A stretch of 64,000 nucleotides of DNA from [Phialemoniopsis] sp. UDSM-2020 (GCA_018873225.1 JAEILZ010000005.1:1860001-1924000), one strand, 5' to 3'. Counted from the stretch's first letter, positions 49,425-60,773 are shown. Program-made: numbers and translations. Notes: generated by a model from the letters alone, not told the origin.

Positions 49425-49837
49425 ACTCATCGGCTGGCATCCTTGGGTAGATCATGATATCAGCGTACACGCTTTGCAAAGTCTCAAGGATATGTCAAGA
49501 AATAGCATGTTGAAATCAGAAGAGAAACACCATTACGAGGCGCTGGACTCTGAGCATCGATTTTGTGATGATTCCTTTCAAGAATCGGGTATAGACAACT
49601 ATAGGAATCAAGGAAGACGAACTTCCCGCAAATTAAGGTTCAAAAGAAACTATTTTGTTTACTACCAGGATTAATTTCTGGTTTCCATCATGCTCAGAGC
49701 AATATGGTGATGTATTACGTAAGGCGAAGCCTGCAGCAAGCCCCCGCCCCAAGGAATGCCCCGTATTCTTCCACCCCCTCACGAGTTGATGCTGCTCCTC
49801 TGAACCGTTCCAAACCCCCCTCACACTTCCCTGCATC
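49425..49837 (+). promoter_or_regulatory. promoter of the zinc-finger regulator
   Basis: 413 bases between the P450 stop and the regulator start, same strand. A palindrome TTACGTAA at 49715-49722 fits a bZIP (Yap-type) site. A C-rich stretch precedes the start. No TATA box stands out. Confidence 0.35.
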
Positions 49838-52291
49838 ATGGATCAAGGTGCCTCGCATGCGATACAGAGAGGTGGCAGGCGAAGCAGGCGGCGACAGCCT
49901 CCAGTATGTGACTTCTGCAAACGCTCATTTTCGCGCCATGAGCATCTACAGCGGCACATGAGGACGCACACAAACGACAAGCCGTTCTCATGTCACCTGT
50001 GCTCAAAATCCTTCAATCGGAGGGACTTGATGACTCGGCACAAGAGACTGGTTCACACGGACGCTCAGGAAAATGGCGATGATGGAAGCGACGGCGAAAC
50101 TACTGTTCAGCCAAACGATGCTCATTCGAACGCCTCGCCGTCAGACGACACTCTGAGTCCTAATACTTCATCACGCAATCCTCCTCAAGCTGTGGCTTTG
50201 GTCGAGCGCACCGGGGACACCTCATCACATCCGACCAATTCTCTCTTCGGCCAACATGAGACATGCGAGAATGTCGCCCAGTACGGGTTACCGGGGGTTG
50301 GCGGTGCTGGGTATACCGAGGATGGAGACCCTTTTACTATTGTTGACCCCATGCAGGATTTCACTATTTTCCTAGAGAGCATTGGCCTTTCTGAGAACTG
50401 GTTCCCGGACATACCTCCATCTGTTGAGTCGGGTTTCTTACCAGGAGACGAATCTCTCATATCATCGCTGTCACACATACCTAGCATTGACCCTGATGTG
50501 TCGGGTGCCGCTTACAATGAGTCGACTCATAGACCAGCTCCCGAAGAAGAGCCTTTGTCCAACTTTGGGTCTCGCATGCCTTCGCTACAGCCCGAGTTGG
50601 CTAGTTCTCGCGATAGATCAAACGCTCGGACTGTTGTGCGATCTATCTATGGAATTAGGGCCTCGGATTACCAACTGTTTGTTAAGAATCTCGAGAATTT
50701 CGAGAATATCCTCCCAAAAGGATTTATCACGCCATCGAACTACTCTATATCTCGCTTTCTGGACGGGTTCCTCGACGGTCTGAATCAGCATTTACCGTTC
50801 GTACATGCACCAACTCTGTCCATTGCATCGTGCAACCCGGCCTTAACCCTCGCTCTTGCTGCTTGCGGGTCTCATTACCGCTTCGAGCAGAGAAAGGGCA
50901 TTGGATTGTTTTATGCTTCACGAGCAATGTTACTGGAGATCTTGAGACAGAGAGGTCTTTTTAGAACAGACGCTCATTCCGCATATTCCCGCCAAAGATC
51001 AGAGCCTCAGATGACTACCTCTGCAAATCTTTCAGATTGCGATCCGAATGATCTCATTGAGATCATTCAAATACTTCTACTACTTACGATTTTTGCCACT
51101 TGGGATCATAAACCAGAAATATTGCACGAGATCTTGTCTCTCCAAGGAACATTAGCCTCCTTGCTCCGCACGCATGGCCTCCAGGAGACTGGTCCTCATT
51201 TCACATTGAAGAGGTGTTCTGACAGCGAGAACTGGGTCTCATGGGCCAGACAGGAGCGCAGTAGGCGGACGAAACTCGTCGCTTACACGTTCCTCAATTT
51301 TCACTCCACATTGTACAATACTCCAGCGTTGCTGTTGAGTACGGATATTGGGCTCGACCTGCCTTGCTCGACCGATCTTTGGGCCGCTCGCAGTGCTAGT
51401 GAATGGCGCTTTGTATATGACGCAACATCAGACGAGCCCGTCGCCTTCCAAACATCATTGAACCTCCTCTTTGAACCCTCTAATCAGGGAAACTCATCCA
51501 ACACAATACCTTCGACGCCCTTGGGAAACCACGTCCTGCTGCATGCCATGCTTCAGCAGCTCTTTTTAGCACGTCAATTGAGCCGCTATCCTCTGATCAA
51601 GACAGGCTCGCAGCTAGGCGACTTGACCGTCCTAGAAGACGTGCTAAGTGCCTGGAAATCACGGTGGAAAGAGACACGAGAGTCCAGTACAAACCCAAAG
51701 AATCCCGCAGGTCCGGTAGCGTTCACGTCAGTCGCCCTCTTGGGCCAGGCATACGTCCGTTTGCAAGTTGATCTCGGACCACATCGCGCTCTACTTTCCA
51801 ACGACCCTCTGCAGGTGGCCAGAGCACTCATGGAGGGGCCTCCCATTGTACGCAGTCACGGACTTGTCACGGCACTGCTTCACGCAGCTCACGGCTTGTC
51901 CATTCCGATTCGACTCGGGGTTGAGTTTGTTGCTCGTACTTACTCTTTCTATTGGAGTGTGCAGCACTCCCTCAGCGCTCTTGAGTATGCCTTTCTTCTA
52001 ACTCGGTGGCTGCTGCTCCTCCCGGCAGTTGGTCCGTCCGGGATGTCCAAGCACGAACAGAAGATATTCCTTTGGATTGTGCGTTTGATGGATGAAACCG
52101 ATTTCGCCATTGCTGTACCGAATGAACGACGTTTAGAGGTTGTTTTGGATGCAACCAAGATGCGCTCCCTCAGTGTTGGGCTAGTCAGGGTTTGGGCAAG
52201 AACATTCCAGGGGCATACATGTTGGGGACTGGTAGATCTCATCGGTGCGAGTTTGAAGGCATATGCAGATCTCCTAGAGCTGCAATCATAG
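49838..52291 (+). CDS. transcription factor, two C2H2 fingers plus fungal_trans domain
   Basis: Single exon, 817 aa. The N-terminus is basic (RGGRRSRRRQ, a likely nuclear signal). Two C2H2 fingers follow: Cys24/Cys27/His40/His44 and Cys52/Cys55/His68/His73, joined by THTNDKPFSC. An acidic Ser-rich stretch follows to about residue 260. From about 315 the sequence fits the fungal_trans domain (PF04082): FLDGFLDGLNQHLPFVHAPT, LTLALAACGSHYRFEQRKG, ARQERSRRTKLVAYTFLNFH and NTPALLLSTDIGLDLPC. C2H2 plus fungal_trans is a known architecture of pathway-specific regulators. Placed between the P450 and cytochrome b5, it is the obvious candidate to control this group. It ends 44 bases from the convergent cytochrome b5 gene. 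Confidence 0.9.
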   Translation: MDQGASHAIQRGGRRSRRRQPPVCDFCKRSFSRHEHLQRHMRTHTNDKPFSCHLCSKSFNRRDLMTRHKRLVHTDAQENGDDGSDGETTVQPNDAHSNASPSDDTLSPNTSSRNPPQAVALVERTGDTSSHPTNSLFGQHETCENVAQYGLPGVGGAGYTEDGDPFTIVDPMQDFTIFLESIGLSENWFPDIPPSVESGFLPGDESLISSLSHIPSIDPDVSGAAYNESTHRPAPEEEPLSNFGSRMPSLQPELASSRDRSNARTVVRSIYGIRASDYQLFVKNLENFENILPKGFITPSNYSISRFLDGFLDGLNQHLPFVHAPTLSIASCNPALTLALAACGSHYRFEQRKGIGLFYASRAMLLEILRQRGLFRTDAHSAYSRQRSEPQMTTSANLSDCDPNDLIEIIQILLLLTIFATWDHKPEILHEILSLQGTLASLLRTHGLQETGPHFTLKRCSDSENWVSWARQERSRRTKLVAYTFLNFHSTLYNTPALLLSTDIGLDLPCSTDLWAARSASEWRFVYDATSDEPVAFQTSLNLLFEPSNQGNSSNTIPSTPLGNHVLLHAMLQQLFLARQLSRYPLIKTGSQLGDLTVLEDVLSAWKSRWKETRESSTNPKNPAGPVAFTSVALLGQAYVRLQVDLGPHRALLSNDPLQVARALMEGPPIVRSHGLVTALLHAAHGLSIPIRLGVEFVARTYSFYWSVQHSLSALEYAFLLTRWLLLLPAVGPSGMSKHEQKIFLWIVRLMDETDFAIAVPNERRLEVVLDATKMRSLSVGLVRVWARTFQGHTCWGLVDLIGASLKAYADLLELQS

Positions 52292-52335
52292 TATTCAGAG
52301 CGAGGAAATCTATCAATTACCATACCCACCCTAAT

Positions 52336-52854
52336 TCAGGAAGCTACTAAACCAGGCACGAGATACAATAACAATAAGACTAGCACAAGTGGCAATCCGA
52401 CCAAACCTCCACGCTCCTTGCAGACCGACAACAGGCTTGCTAAAGATAAACTTGAATCGTGGCTCTTTGTTGATAGAAGTGGCTCCGAGTCCTGCTCCGG
52501 GGTCAGCTTTAGGGCATGAAAATCCAGGTTTCTTCTTCCTACCGCTTTGCTCGCCGTGTTCAAGACACCGATGAAGTGCTCCTCCAGGTCCTTTCGAGCA
52601 TCGCCGCTGTGTCCTACGTCTTCGAAAGCTTCGGTAGCATCCTGGCCTGCAAGATCAAGTAACAAATTCTCTCCGCCGCTGGGCCAAGTATCGTCAGAGG
52701 TTGGCCTATGGAAGCAGCAACGAGGAAGCTAAACTCACGGATGTTTGTGAGCATAGGTGCTAAGATCGTAGACCCTGTCGTGAACAATCATGTACAAATC
52801 ATTCTTTTTGTTATGAGACTCTACGTTCTCTATCGTGAAGGTAGTGGCGGCCAT
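52336..52854 (-). CDS. cytochrome b5, ER membrane type
   Basis: Two exons on the minus strand, 52854-52739 and 52678-52336, with a 60-nt intron; 152 aa. The cytochrome b5 domain covers residues 5-80. Heme ligands are His38 in HPGGE and His62 in GHSGDAR, with [17 protein letters not shown] between them. The intron interrupts the HPGG motif. After a polar linker of about 50 residues, a C-terminal tail anchor ([16 protein letters not shown], about 131-146) places it on the ER facing the cytosol. It passes electrons to desaturases, sterol enzymes or P450s. The linker is longer and the sequence more diverged than I expect of the housekeeping protein, so this is perhaps a paralog serving the P450 3 kb away; that is inference. 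Confidence 0.9.
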
Positions 52855-54328
52855 CCTAGTCGATTCACTTCAAGTCGATGCGAAGATCAACAAACAAACC
52901 GCGAGACTCTAAGGATTGCTTTCTCTTCCGCAAGCATTAAAGGCCAAGTATACTTCGAATAGGAGATCTTAACAATGTTCAGAATACATAGTGGACCTGA
53001 CGAGGGGGAGTACGATAGTGTTCGCGACCAATGTCTGCTCTATTCAATGAACTTGTAAGTCGGAATTCTTTGGTCCGATAACCGTCTCGGCAGCCTTCCG
53101 CATCGATCTTCTCCCCCGCTCCGGTCTGTGCCAGTAGTTATGAACCCCTCATCATGGTGAGCCGGTCACTCATCTTTGATTTGATTCGCCGACTTCCCGA
53201 GGGAGACGAGCTTGGAAATCAGAGTAGGACATGGTGAGGAGTCCAGAGACAGAGAGATGAGGGGGCGGGGGTGAGATGCACTTGGAAAGCCAGAATGTGA
53301 ATGCGGGGGTTGAAAATCTGGGTTTCTTGTCCTCTTGGCGACCTGGACGTTTGGATTGCCCAGGTCAGAGAAGACGGCGCCAATTCGTCAAGCTTTTCTT
53401 GGGAGCCAAGCTTCTTCTTGGTAAAGCGCGTCAGTAGTTGGATATCATGATTTAATGGAGTGAGTGCCAGACCCGGGGCCAGGGATAGCTAGAAATGACC
53501 TCACCAACGCAACGGTAACCACGATTAGGGGTTAGCGTACCCGAGGCGGTAGTGCCTGGCCTAGAACGCCTCGAAGGATCCGCTAAACTTCAGGTGCGCC
53601 CAGCGCTGTGGATCCGACCAGGGGTCTGCCAAATCAATTGATCCATGTTTTTCATCACTCATTGCATTACCTAAATACCGATATCTTTTCCATCAAATGT
53701 CAGACGGGAGCTGAAAGTTAGACTACTGAGTAAGCTAGGTGAGAAAAGAAAGTCAGAGTTGGTGGACAAGCTTGACTGTCGCGATGCAACCCATGAATGC
53801 CTCAATGCCTGCATCAATACGTGGTTGTGAGCTGGGTGCGCTGGCATAAACGACGATCCTATCCAGTGACGAGGAGATCTCGCGCCCTGGACTCCTTGGC
53901 TCCCTCATTCGCTTTCCAGTCCTGCTTGTTATCTGAACCACATGAAACAAGTGCCCAGATGGCTCGTCCCGCCGTTGTCTCTCCCCCCGTGGCTCCTCTC
54001 CCCAGCGACTAAACCCTGCAGGTCATCGTTTTAAGACGTCTTGGCAATGATGACCACAGCAATGGCACCAACTTCAGCTGACAATCGTACCTCTCCCTGC
54101 CACTCACTCGCTCATTGAATTTTCCTGACGCTGGCTGTCGGGCGCCAATCCTTTCGTGTGTGTTTTGTGACAAAACTTGAATGCGGTCCTGCGTCACTGC
54201 TTCGTGCAACACCTCACTGGGACTGCCCTCCGCCTTTTTTCCTCCCCGACTTCCTCGAGAGTTTCAACCTACCACCTCCTCACCCTCAGGCACCTCTTCT
54301 CAGCTCTTCGTTCAAGGCACTCAACTCG
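52855..54328. promoter_or_regulatory. divergent intergenic region, cytochrome b5 / CAX exchanger
   Basis: 1.47 kb between outward-facing starts. Only short frames. The stretch just before 54329 is pyrimidine-rich, fitting the CAX 5' leader. No other feature recognised. Confidence 0.4.
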
Positions 54329-55866
54329 ATGGCGGCACAACGAAGGTCTACGTCGATCAACGGCCCGGCCGCCGGTAACGTCTCGCGACGCGGAACGGAG
54401 CTGCCTCCACCCAATGGCAATGGCAACGAGAAAGGCATCCGACGTATTCGCACCGCTGGCGAAAGCGGCCGCTCCGGCATTGATCCTCTCCATTTCTTGC
54501 TCATTTGTTTCCGGTCATCCAACAAGGTCTCGGCGAGCGTCAATGTCCTCTGGCCGCTTGTGCCCGCGGCAATCGCCTGCCGATATGCCCTTACGGAGAC
54601 TCCCAACCACCACTTGATCATCTTCATTACATCGTACTTGGCCATGATTCCCTGCGCCAATCTAATTGGCTTTGCTGGCCAGGAACTCGCCCGCAAGGTC
54701 CCTCACGTCTTTGGCGTTCTTATCGAGACAACGTAAGAGCCCCGCGCAATACCTTCTCCCTGTTTTATTCTACCGGCAGAGGAGGGGAAATGAAGCAGTA
54801 AATATGTGCAAGCTCGTGTACTAATGTGACGAATTACAGAATCGGTAGCATTGTTGAAATCATTCTGTTCATGATCCTACTTTCAAGGAACCTTTTCCAA
54901 GTCATACAGGCTGCTATTCTAGGCTCGATCCTCGCAACTATGCTCCTGTGCCTTGGCTTGTGCTTCTTCGTAGGTGGTCTCAAGACCGATGTCCAATCCT
55001 TCAGCGAGACCGTCAGCGAAGCGGGAAGCGGCCTCTTGCTCACAGCGTAAGTCTAAATACCGCGACATTCACAATGTCATCCGCAAACTGGTACTGACAA
55101 TGCCTACAGGGGCTTTGGCTTGGCCATTCCTACGATCTTCCACCGCTCCCTGACCGGCGGGTCGTTGACGGAGGAACAGCTTGCAGACAAGGCTCTCGAT
55201 ATATCTCGTATCATTGCCATCCTCTTGTTCATCTCTTACCTCGTCTTCGTCTGGTTCCAGGCCAGAACCCATCACGGTCTATACGAAGACATTTTCGAGG
55301 AGGACGAGAGGCTCGATCAGGACCGGCATCGCGATCTGCGCAAGGCCAAGCTTACCCTGACCGAGAGCATAGTGGCCCTTGTTGTCTCGGTCGGTCTCGT
55401 AACCGTCATTGCTTTGAGCCTCGTCGAGCAGATTCACCACATGGTCGAGGAGAGACATATATCCGACGCTTTCATGGGTCTGATTCTCGTGCCGCTTGTC
55501 GAGAAGGCCGCAGAGCACCTGACCGCGATTGACGAAGCTTGGGATAATCAAATGAACTTTGCCCTGGCCCATGTTCTAGGTGCTACCCTACAAACCGCCC
55601 TTTTCAACGGCCCCCTTGTCGTTCTCGTCGGCTGGGGCCTAAAGAAGCCCATGGGTATGGAGTTTGAGCTGTTCGATATCGCCATGTTGATCTTGGCTAT
55701 CATTACCGTCGGAAACTTCCTCCGCGATCAGCAGAGCAACTACTTGGAAGGCTTCCTCTGTGTCATCATCTATATTGCAATCGCTGTGGCCGCCTACAAT
55801 TACCCAAACCCGACACACGGAGTAAGCAGCGGTAGCGAAGGAGCGACCACCGGAGGTGGCCATTAG
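54329..55866 (+). CDS. CAX-family cation/proton exchanger, divergent signature motifs
   Basis: Three exons: 54329-54732, 54840-55046 and 55110-55866; introns of 107 and 63 nt; 455 aa. A Ser/Arg-rich cytosolic N-terminus of about 50 residues is followed by about 11 membrane segments in two inverted halves. An acidic cytosolic loop (YEDIFEEDERLDQDRHRD, about 262-280) separates the halves. The start is the first ATG of the frame, which is open further upstream only from a GTG. The fold and order match yeast Vcx1: LGLCFFVGGLKTDVQSFSE, then AAEHLTAI and GATLQTALF. The GNxxE motifs are changed: the first half reads GSIVEI (Ser138), and the second EKAAEH (Glu335, Lys336) where Vcx1 has GNAAEH. Vacuolar location is likely; the ion transported is uncertain. 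Confidence 0.87.
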
Positions 55867-56191
55867 GGAGCAAGCAAACGCATACAATGAGGCTTCGCAC
55901 GCGAGAAAAGACTTTGTGTCCTATTGCTAGAGACTTCGACCACTGTAATGATTCTCTACTTTCTGTTGATCATGGCATTTTGCGCTCTATTTATTACAAG
56001 GATGGCGAGGCGTTCCGCAAGAGAGAAAAAGACGGCATACATATTTAGATCGATGAATACATATTTCATAACATGACAATTACTACTTTAATCGGCCAAC
56101 ATTTTTTTTTTCGTTCAGGAGTCACGTCAGGTAATGGGCGTAAGTATTTACAGTACTTAAGTATTCGAGGCGAGGGCTGTCCGCCTGCAGC
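55867..56191. other. convergent 3' flanks
   Basis: 325 bases between the CAX stop and the nitrate reductase stop, A/T-rich in part, presumably both 3' UTRs. Confidence 0.5.
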
Positions 56192-58953
56192 TCAGAAAAA
56201 CAGGAGATCCTCGTCTTTCCAACCCATGCTGTTGAGTATCTCATGAACACTCTTCTCCATAGCCGGCGGGCCACAGATAAGTATGAGGTCAGCGGCGTCC
56301 TTGCGTCGAGCTCTCACCTCTCTCTCAAACAAGGGCTTGTCCATTCTACCCCTCAAACCGACCCACTGGCTCCCCGGCTTGGAAAGGGAATACAAAAGCT
56401 TGCATCTCTGTTCGTTCGCGGCAGCCATCTTGTCCAGCTCCGCCCGGCACAGGATGTCTTCTTCGATGCGATTCCCATTTAGTACGAGACATGATGTCGG
56501 GTCTTCTTTGTCGTTCATCACTGCCCGTAACACTTGAAGTATCGGAGTGATCCCCGATCCGCCGCAGACCATGATGAACCTCGTCACCAACCGCTCTTTT
56601 CCGCCAATCGTACACCTGCCCCGGCCAATGTACTCAAACTTGCCCACGGGGCCCTTGAAGTCGACAAAGTGGCCCACGGGGATGCTATCGAGCGCCTGCG
56701 TCATCTTGCCCCCGGGGTTATCGGCCGTCTTGGGATATATCTTGATGAGCACGTCCAGAATGCCCTTCGTGGTCGTACCGTCTGACAGAGGCGTGTAGGC
56801 GCGAATGATAGCCTCCCGAGTCACGGGGTCCCGCAAGCGCATCATCAGGTGCTGGCCGACAGGGAGGCCGATGTCTTGGGTGGCGTGGTCAAGGGTGAAG
56901 GTGAAGATCTTGGAGTCGGAGGAGATGGCGCGCTTGGCGGAGAGGATGGCCTTTGACCAAACCTTGGGCTGTAGGAAGATAGGCCGAGGGTCGGAGCTCG
57001 ATTCACTATCTGGCTCTGCGAGGGCTGTGAGGGAGTCCTTGTCAAGTGTGCCGATATGGTAATATGGCATCATGGCTTTGGCATTTTCCGAATCTGTGAT
57101 TCGTGCGTGGTCAGTCAACGTCGAGTCTTTGCCAGAAAGTCCATGCCGAACTTACGAATTGCCATGAACTCCTCCGTCACGTCCTGCCCTGCCGCGCCCA
57201 CGATCGACGCCGCGCCACCAGGGTGACCCTCGAGGAACTTGGTGCCGTCGTAAACGTGCCCGTTGACTACAAACCACGGCTCAGTCTCACCGTCGTGCTT
57301 CTTCAGCTCCTCCAGACCTATGCTCTGCTTGATCTCGGGCTTGGTCATGCAAATCTCCTGTGCACGCTCCTCGTTCGTATCGCCATCTTCCTCCCCAGAT
57401 ACCGTTTCTCCCCAAAAGCCATTCGAGAGATTTCCACCCGCCTTCTTGACGCGCTCCATCCATCCTCCGGGTATTAGTGCAGGCTGTGTCGGGTGCTCGA
57501 ACCGCAAATTGTGGCCTTCATCATGGATGACTATCCTGTACCAGGGATTATTCATCATGCCCAGAACGCTCCAGTACATGTCTCTCGGCTGCACCATCAT
57601 TGAATCGTCCATGGCGCGGACCATTATGTCTCCAGCGGCGCGCAGGTCTGATACGGGGATGTCGAGATCCCAGAAGCACCAGCAAAAGCAGGCTTCTCTC
57701 CACGACAAGTCTACTTTGCCGCCATAAAGTGTCTCTCCCTCAGCAGCCAGGCGATAATCATCTTCGGGGTATGTGATATTGGCAAGGATCCAGTTCTTGC
57801 CCTTGTCAAGCGTGATCTCGATCCGGGTTACCCTCTTGCCTCCACCGGCATATGCATAACCTCGAAGGTTGTATGTTTTCTGGGCTGATTGACCAACAAG
57901 AGATAACCTCTCGTCATGAGCAGGGTAGCAAGCTGCCGAGTTTGTGTTGAGATCGTAAATCGCATACCGCTCATCAGCCCAGGTGTCTGGGAGATCAGCG
58001 CTTGCTTCAGGGGTTATCATTGTCGGCAGCACCCTGTTATCATAGATATGATACCAATTGTCGCTCGGCGTTGACGTGATGATGATCCGCTTCAACCACT
58101 TCACACTCCGCCCACCAATCTGCCCGGGAATGACAATCCTCAGGGGCTTCCCGTGGTCCGGATGCAGTGCATCGCCGTTCATCTTGTGCGCAACAAGCAC
58201 GCCGCGGTTGGGATCGACGGCCCAGTTCAGTTTGATAGAAGTGCCATAGTACCCGTTGGGCAACTTGTCGGCACCCTCGAAACAAACGTATCTCGCCCCT
58301 CTCCTAGGAATGGCTCGAGCGATGAGGTCACCCAGAGGTACACCCGTCCATAAAGCGGTAGAGAGGCCGGCGGCCCCCCACGAGAAGCCCTTGGTCTTGC
58401 GGACCACATTCTGTTCTTTCCTCCGGTTGCCTGCGCAGACGAGCGTGATGGGGTAGGTCTGCTGCTCGTAGTCCCGGAGCAAGTCCCGCAGCGACAGGGT
58501 CATCGGCGCTTCGACCATGCCCTCCACCGTGAACGTCCAGTCCAAGACTTCGGCGTCCTCCACGCGGGGGACCGGTCCGTGGTTGCGGACATAGTGCAGG
58601 TTCTCGGTCGTCAGGAAGCCTTCGTCGTATAGGTCGCTCAGGGGCGCCTCGACGTTGAAAGGGTGGACGCCGGTCAGACGGATCAGGCGTGCATCTCGAG
58701 GAACGTGACTGTCTGGCGTCTTGAGGTCCTCGGGGAGCACTTGGCTCTGCCTGTATACCGGAGGCAGGGAGTATGGCCGAGAGTGTTTCTGGTCCGGGAC
58801 ATCGCCTGGTTCTGAGTTCTCTGAACCGTCACTGCTCTGCAGACTCGGAGCCCTCGAGGCCTTGGCGGTTGGTGCGGGGCTAGGTGGAAATATGATATGA
58901 GGACCATGTGACGTCTTTTCTGTGCTGATCTGTGGTAGGGTGAGGACCTCCAT
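56192..58953 (-). CDS. niaD: assimilatory nitrate reductase [NAD(P)H]
   Basis: Two exons on the minus strand, 58953-57156 and 57093-56192, with one 62-nt intron; 899 aa, close to Aspergillus NiaD and Neurospora NIT-3. Domains in order: a polar N-terminal tail (1-80); a molybdopterin domain with the Mo-ligand Cys173 in LVCAGNRRKEQ; a dimerisation domain (about 385-510) with WCFWDLDIPV; cytochrome b5 with HPGG His577 and His600; and an FAD/NAD(P) reductase with RAYTPLS, a GGSGITPILQV glycine motif, CGPPAM and the C-terminal EDLLFF. It reduces nitrate to nitrite in the cytosol. The intron splits the codon of His600, the second heme ligand. No nitrite reductase or nitrate transporter gene is beside it. 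The upstream region has GATA and NIT4-like sites. Confidence 0.96.
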
Positions 58954-60773
58954 GGTGTTGTAATATTCGAAGTAATTTTCAGGCTGTCTTATACAGCCAA
59001 TGCAATAAGGCAATCGTTTTGCGCAACATGAAGTGATCTCATACAGTAACTGACCTATGTCATTGAGGGCGAATAAGGCATACAATACAATACAAGATAT
59101 GTTAGTATTGACCTTGATCTCTCCTCTCCATGCTTCCCGAATAGTCTGGCTGTACGGGGAAGACGAGGACGAGTAGAGGGGCAGTTGTATGTACACCTGA
59201 GCCTAGAGAATTAAAGATCACGTCAGACAAAAGTCTATGCCGTTCATTCCATTGAGAAATATGAGAGCTATAAACTATAGCCCGTCCTGTAGAGGGGATT
59301 AGGCACAAGCCATGACGTGCAGACGAGGCCCAGGCCCAGGCCGAGACGCCGTAAACCTCCCCGACTCGAGACGTCTGCAATACTTCCTCGGACGGTGATG
59401 TGCGTGGTATTTCTATTTCCGCGGGACATGCAACTGCTTTTGTCTTTGGTATCACCGGGGGTCGGCAGAGGATAATGGTGTGTCTTTGGTCGGATCCTTA
59501 TCAGTTGCTCCGAAGGCGATGGCAGCGATATCATGGATCTGCCAAATCAGATCGACGCGGGCAAGATAAGGATATTGGGTAGTCAGAGATACGCCAACCT
59601 CCAGTCAGTCTCTTGACAAAGGCTAGTTCAATGTTAGCTGCACCCCAAACAGATGGAGAGATAAGACACACTTTCTTTCAACCGTTCCATAAAGGGCCTT
59701 ATGCCCGCTTGCTTGATTATGTCAAGTCGCACCTGGAAGCAGTCTGCGGAGTACTTGTATTACCTAAGTGAAGTGCACCATCATCGCTGACCTCAACAGA
59801 CAACGACATCTTGGTAGCTTTTCAGAAGACAACTATTTTTTTTGCAATAAATAGGTCTTCTCCGAGGGATGGCACCTGCAAATGCATGTTCCTTTTCACT
59901 CACTCACTGAATTCGTTGTGCATGATTGAACTCAGCATTTCCACCAGAGGAGGTGCGTGGTTTTGTTTTGGCAATTGGTCCAATGATCTCACCACCATCT
60001 TTGATATGGGATCTAGGCGTGTGGCCTTGTTTAAAATGTTCTGTGCTGCTCTTTTGTTCATGGGGACAAAGCTTGCAGGATCATTATCGGCTTTTCCTGC
60101 TTGAATGAGTGTGAACAGACTTGAGTCTTCAAACCCGCCACCTATACGGAGGCTGTAAGGGTTATAAAACATCCATGCGAGGTATTGCTCTATATGTCGT
60201 TGGGTAGTGGTTTAACCCTCTTCCCAGCAGTCGATACCTGACAGGGAGATCGAAATTCCAGCCTGCAACCTTCATACTGTAGATACTGTAAGGTGAAGCT
60301 CTGGGTTTAAATAATCACCAACAGCTCAGGAGGTGAAGAGACGACCCCAACACCGAACAGTGAATCAGCATCGATTATTAGCACACCAACCAGTTAGTGG
60401 GGTCCTGGGTCTTTTACAGGCGGCAGGCAGCCTATCATTCCAGTTGTCTGATCCGCTAAGCGCTTACCCAGCTTAGCCTCGTCCGTCCAAGCGCCGGTCT
60501 TCGCTCAACTCATCGAGGAAACATTTCGAGCTTGGGTACAACATCATCATTCACCACCGACAAGACAAGGTTTTCTGCCAGTCTTGGTCTACAAGGACAT
60601 CTCTCTGCGCCACAGATCCCTGCGTCTAACCGATGCCTACCTCTGCGACTGAGGATTTCCATTTACAACCTTTACGACCCGATATACCCTAGTGATTCCA
60701 CGATCGGCCCCTCGAATGTCGCATCCCACCAGCACGCCCCGTTCCCGTATCGCACCACAGGAGGCGGGCCAGG
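58954..60773. other. divergent intergenic region, nitrate reductase / UPF2
   Basis: 1.8 kb between outward-facing starts. The left part holds the nitrogen-regulated upstream sites described separately. The right part, after about 60450, should hold the UPF2 promoter and leader; a plus frame at 60532-60834 overlaps it but is not supported as a gene. Confidence 0.45.
59418..59664 (-). promoter_or_regulatory. nitrate reductase upstream region: NIT4-like site and four GATAA cores
   Basis: GATAA (or TTATC) occurs at 59471, 59498, 59565 and 59660, within 200 bases. TCCGCGGG at 59418-59425 matches the NIT4/NirA site TCCGCGGA in seven of eight positions. AreA/NIT2 GATA factors and NirA/NIT4 jointly induce nitrate reductase genes in Aspergillus and Neurospora. 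The sites lie 465-712 bases upstream of the start. Confidence 0.55.

Noticed and set aside
54158..54328. 57-residue N-terminal extension of the CAX gene
   Set aside because: It begins with GTG in a pyrimidine-rich leader; the first ATG is at 54329.
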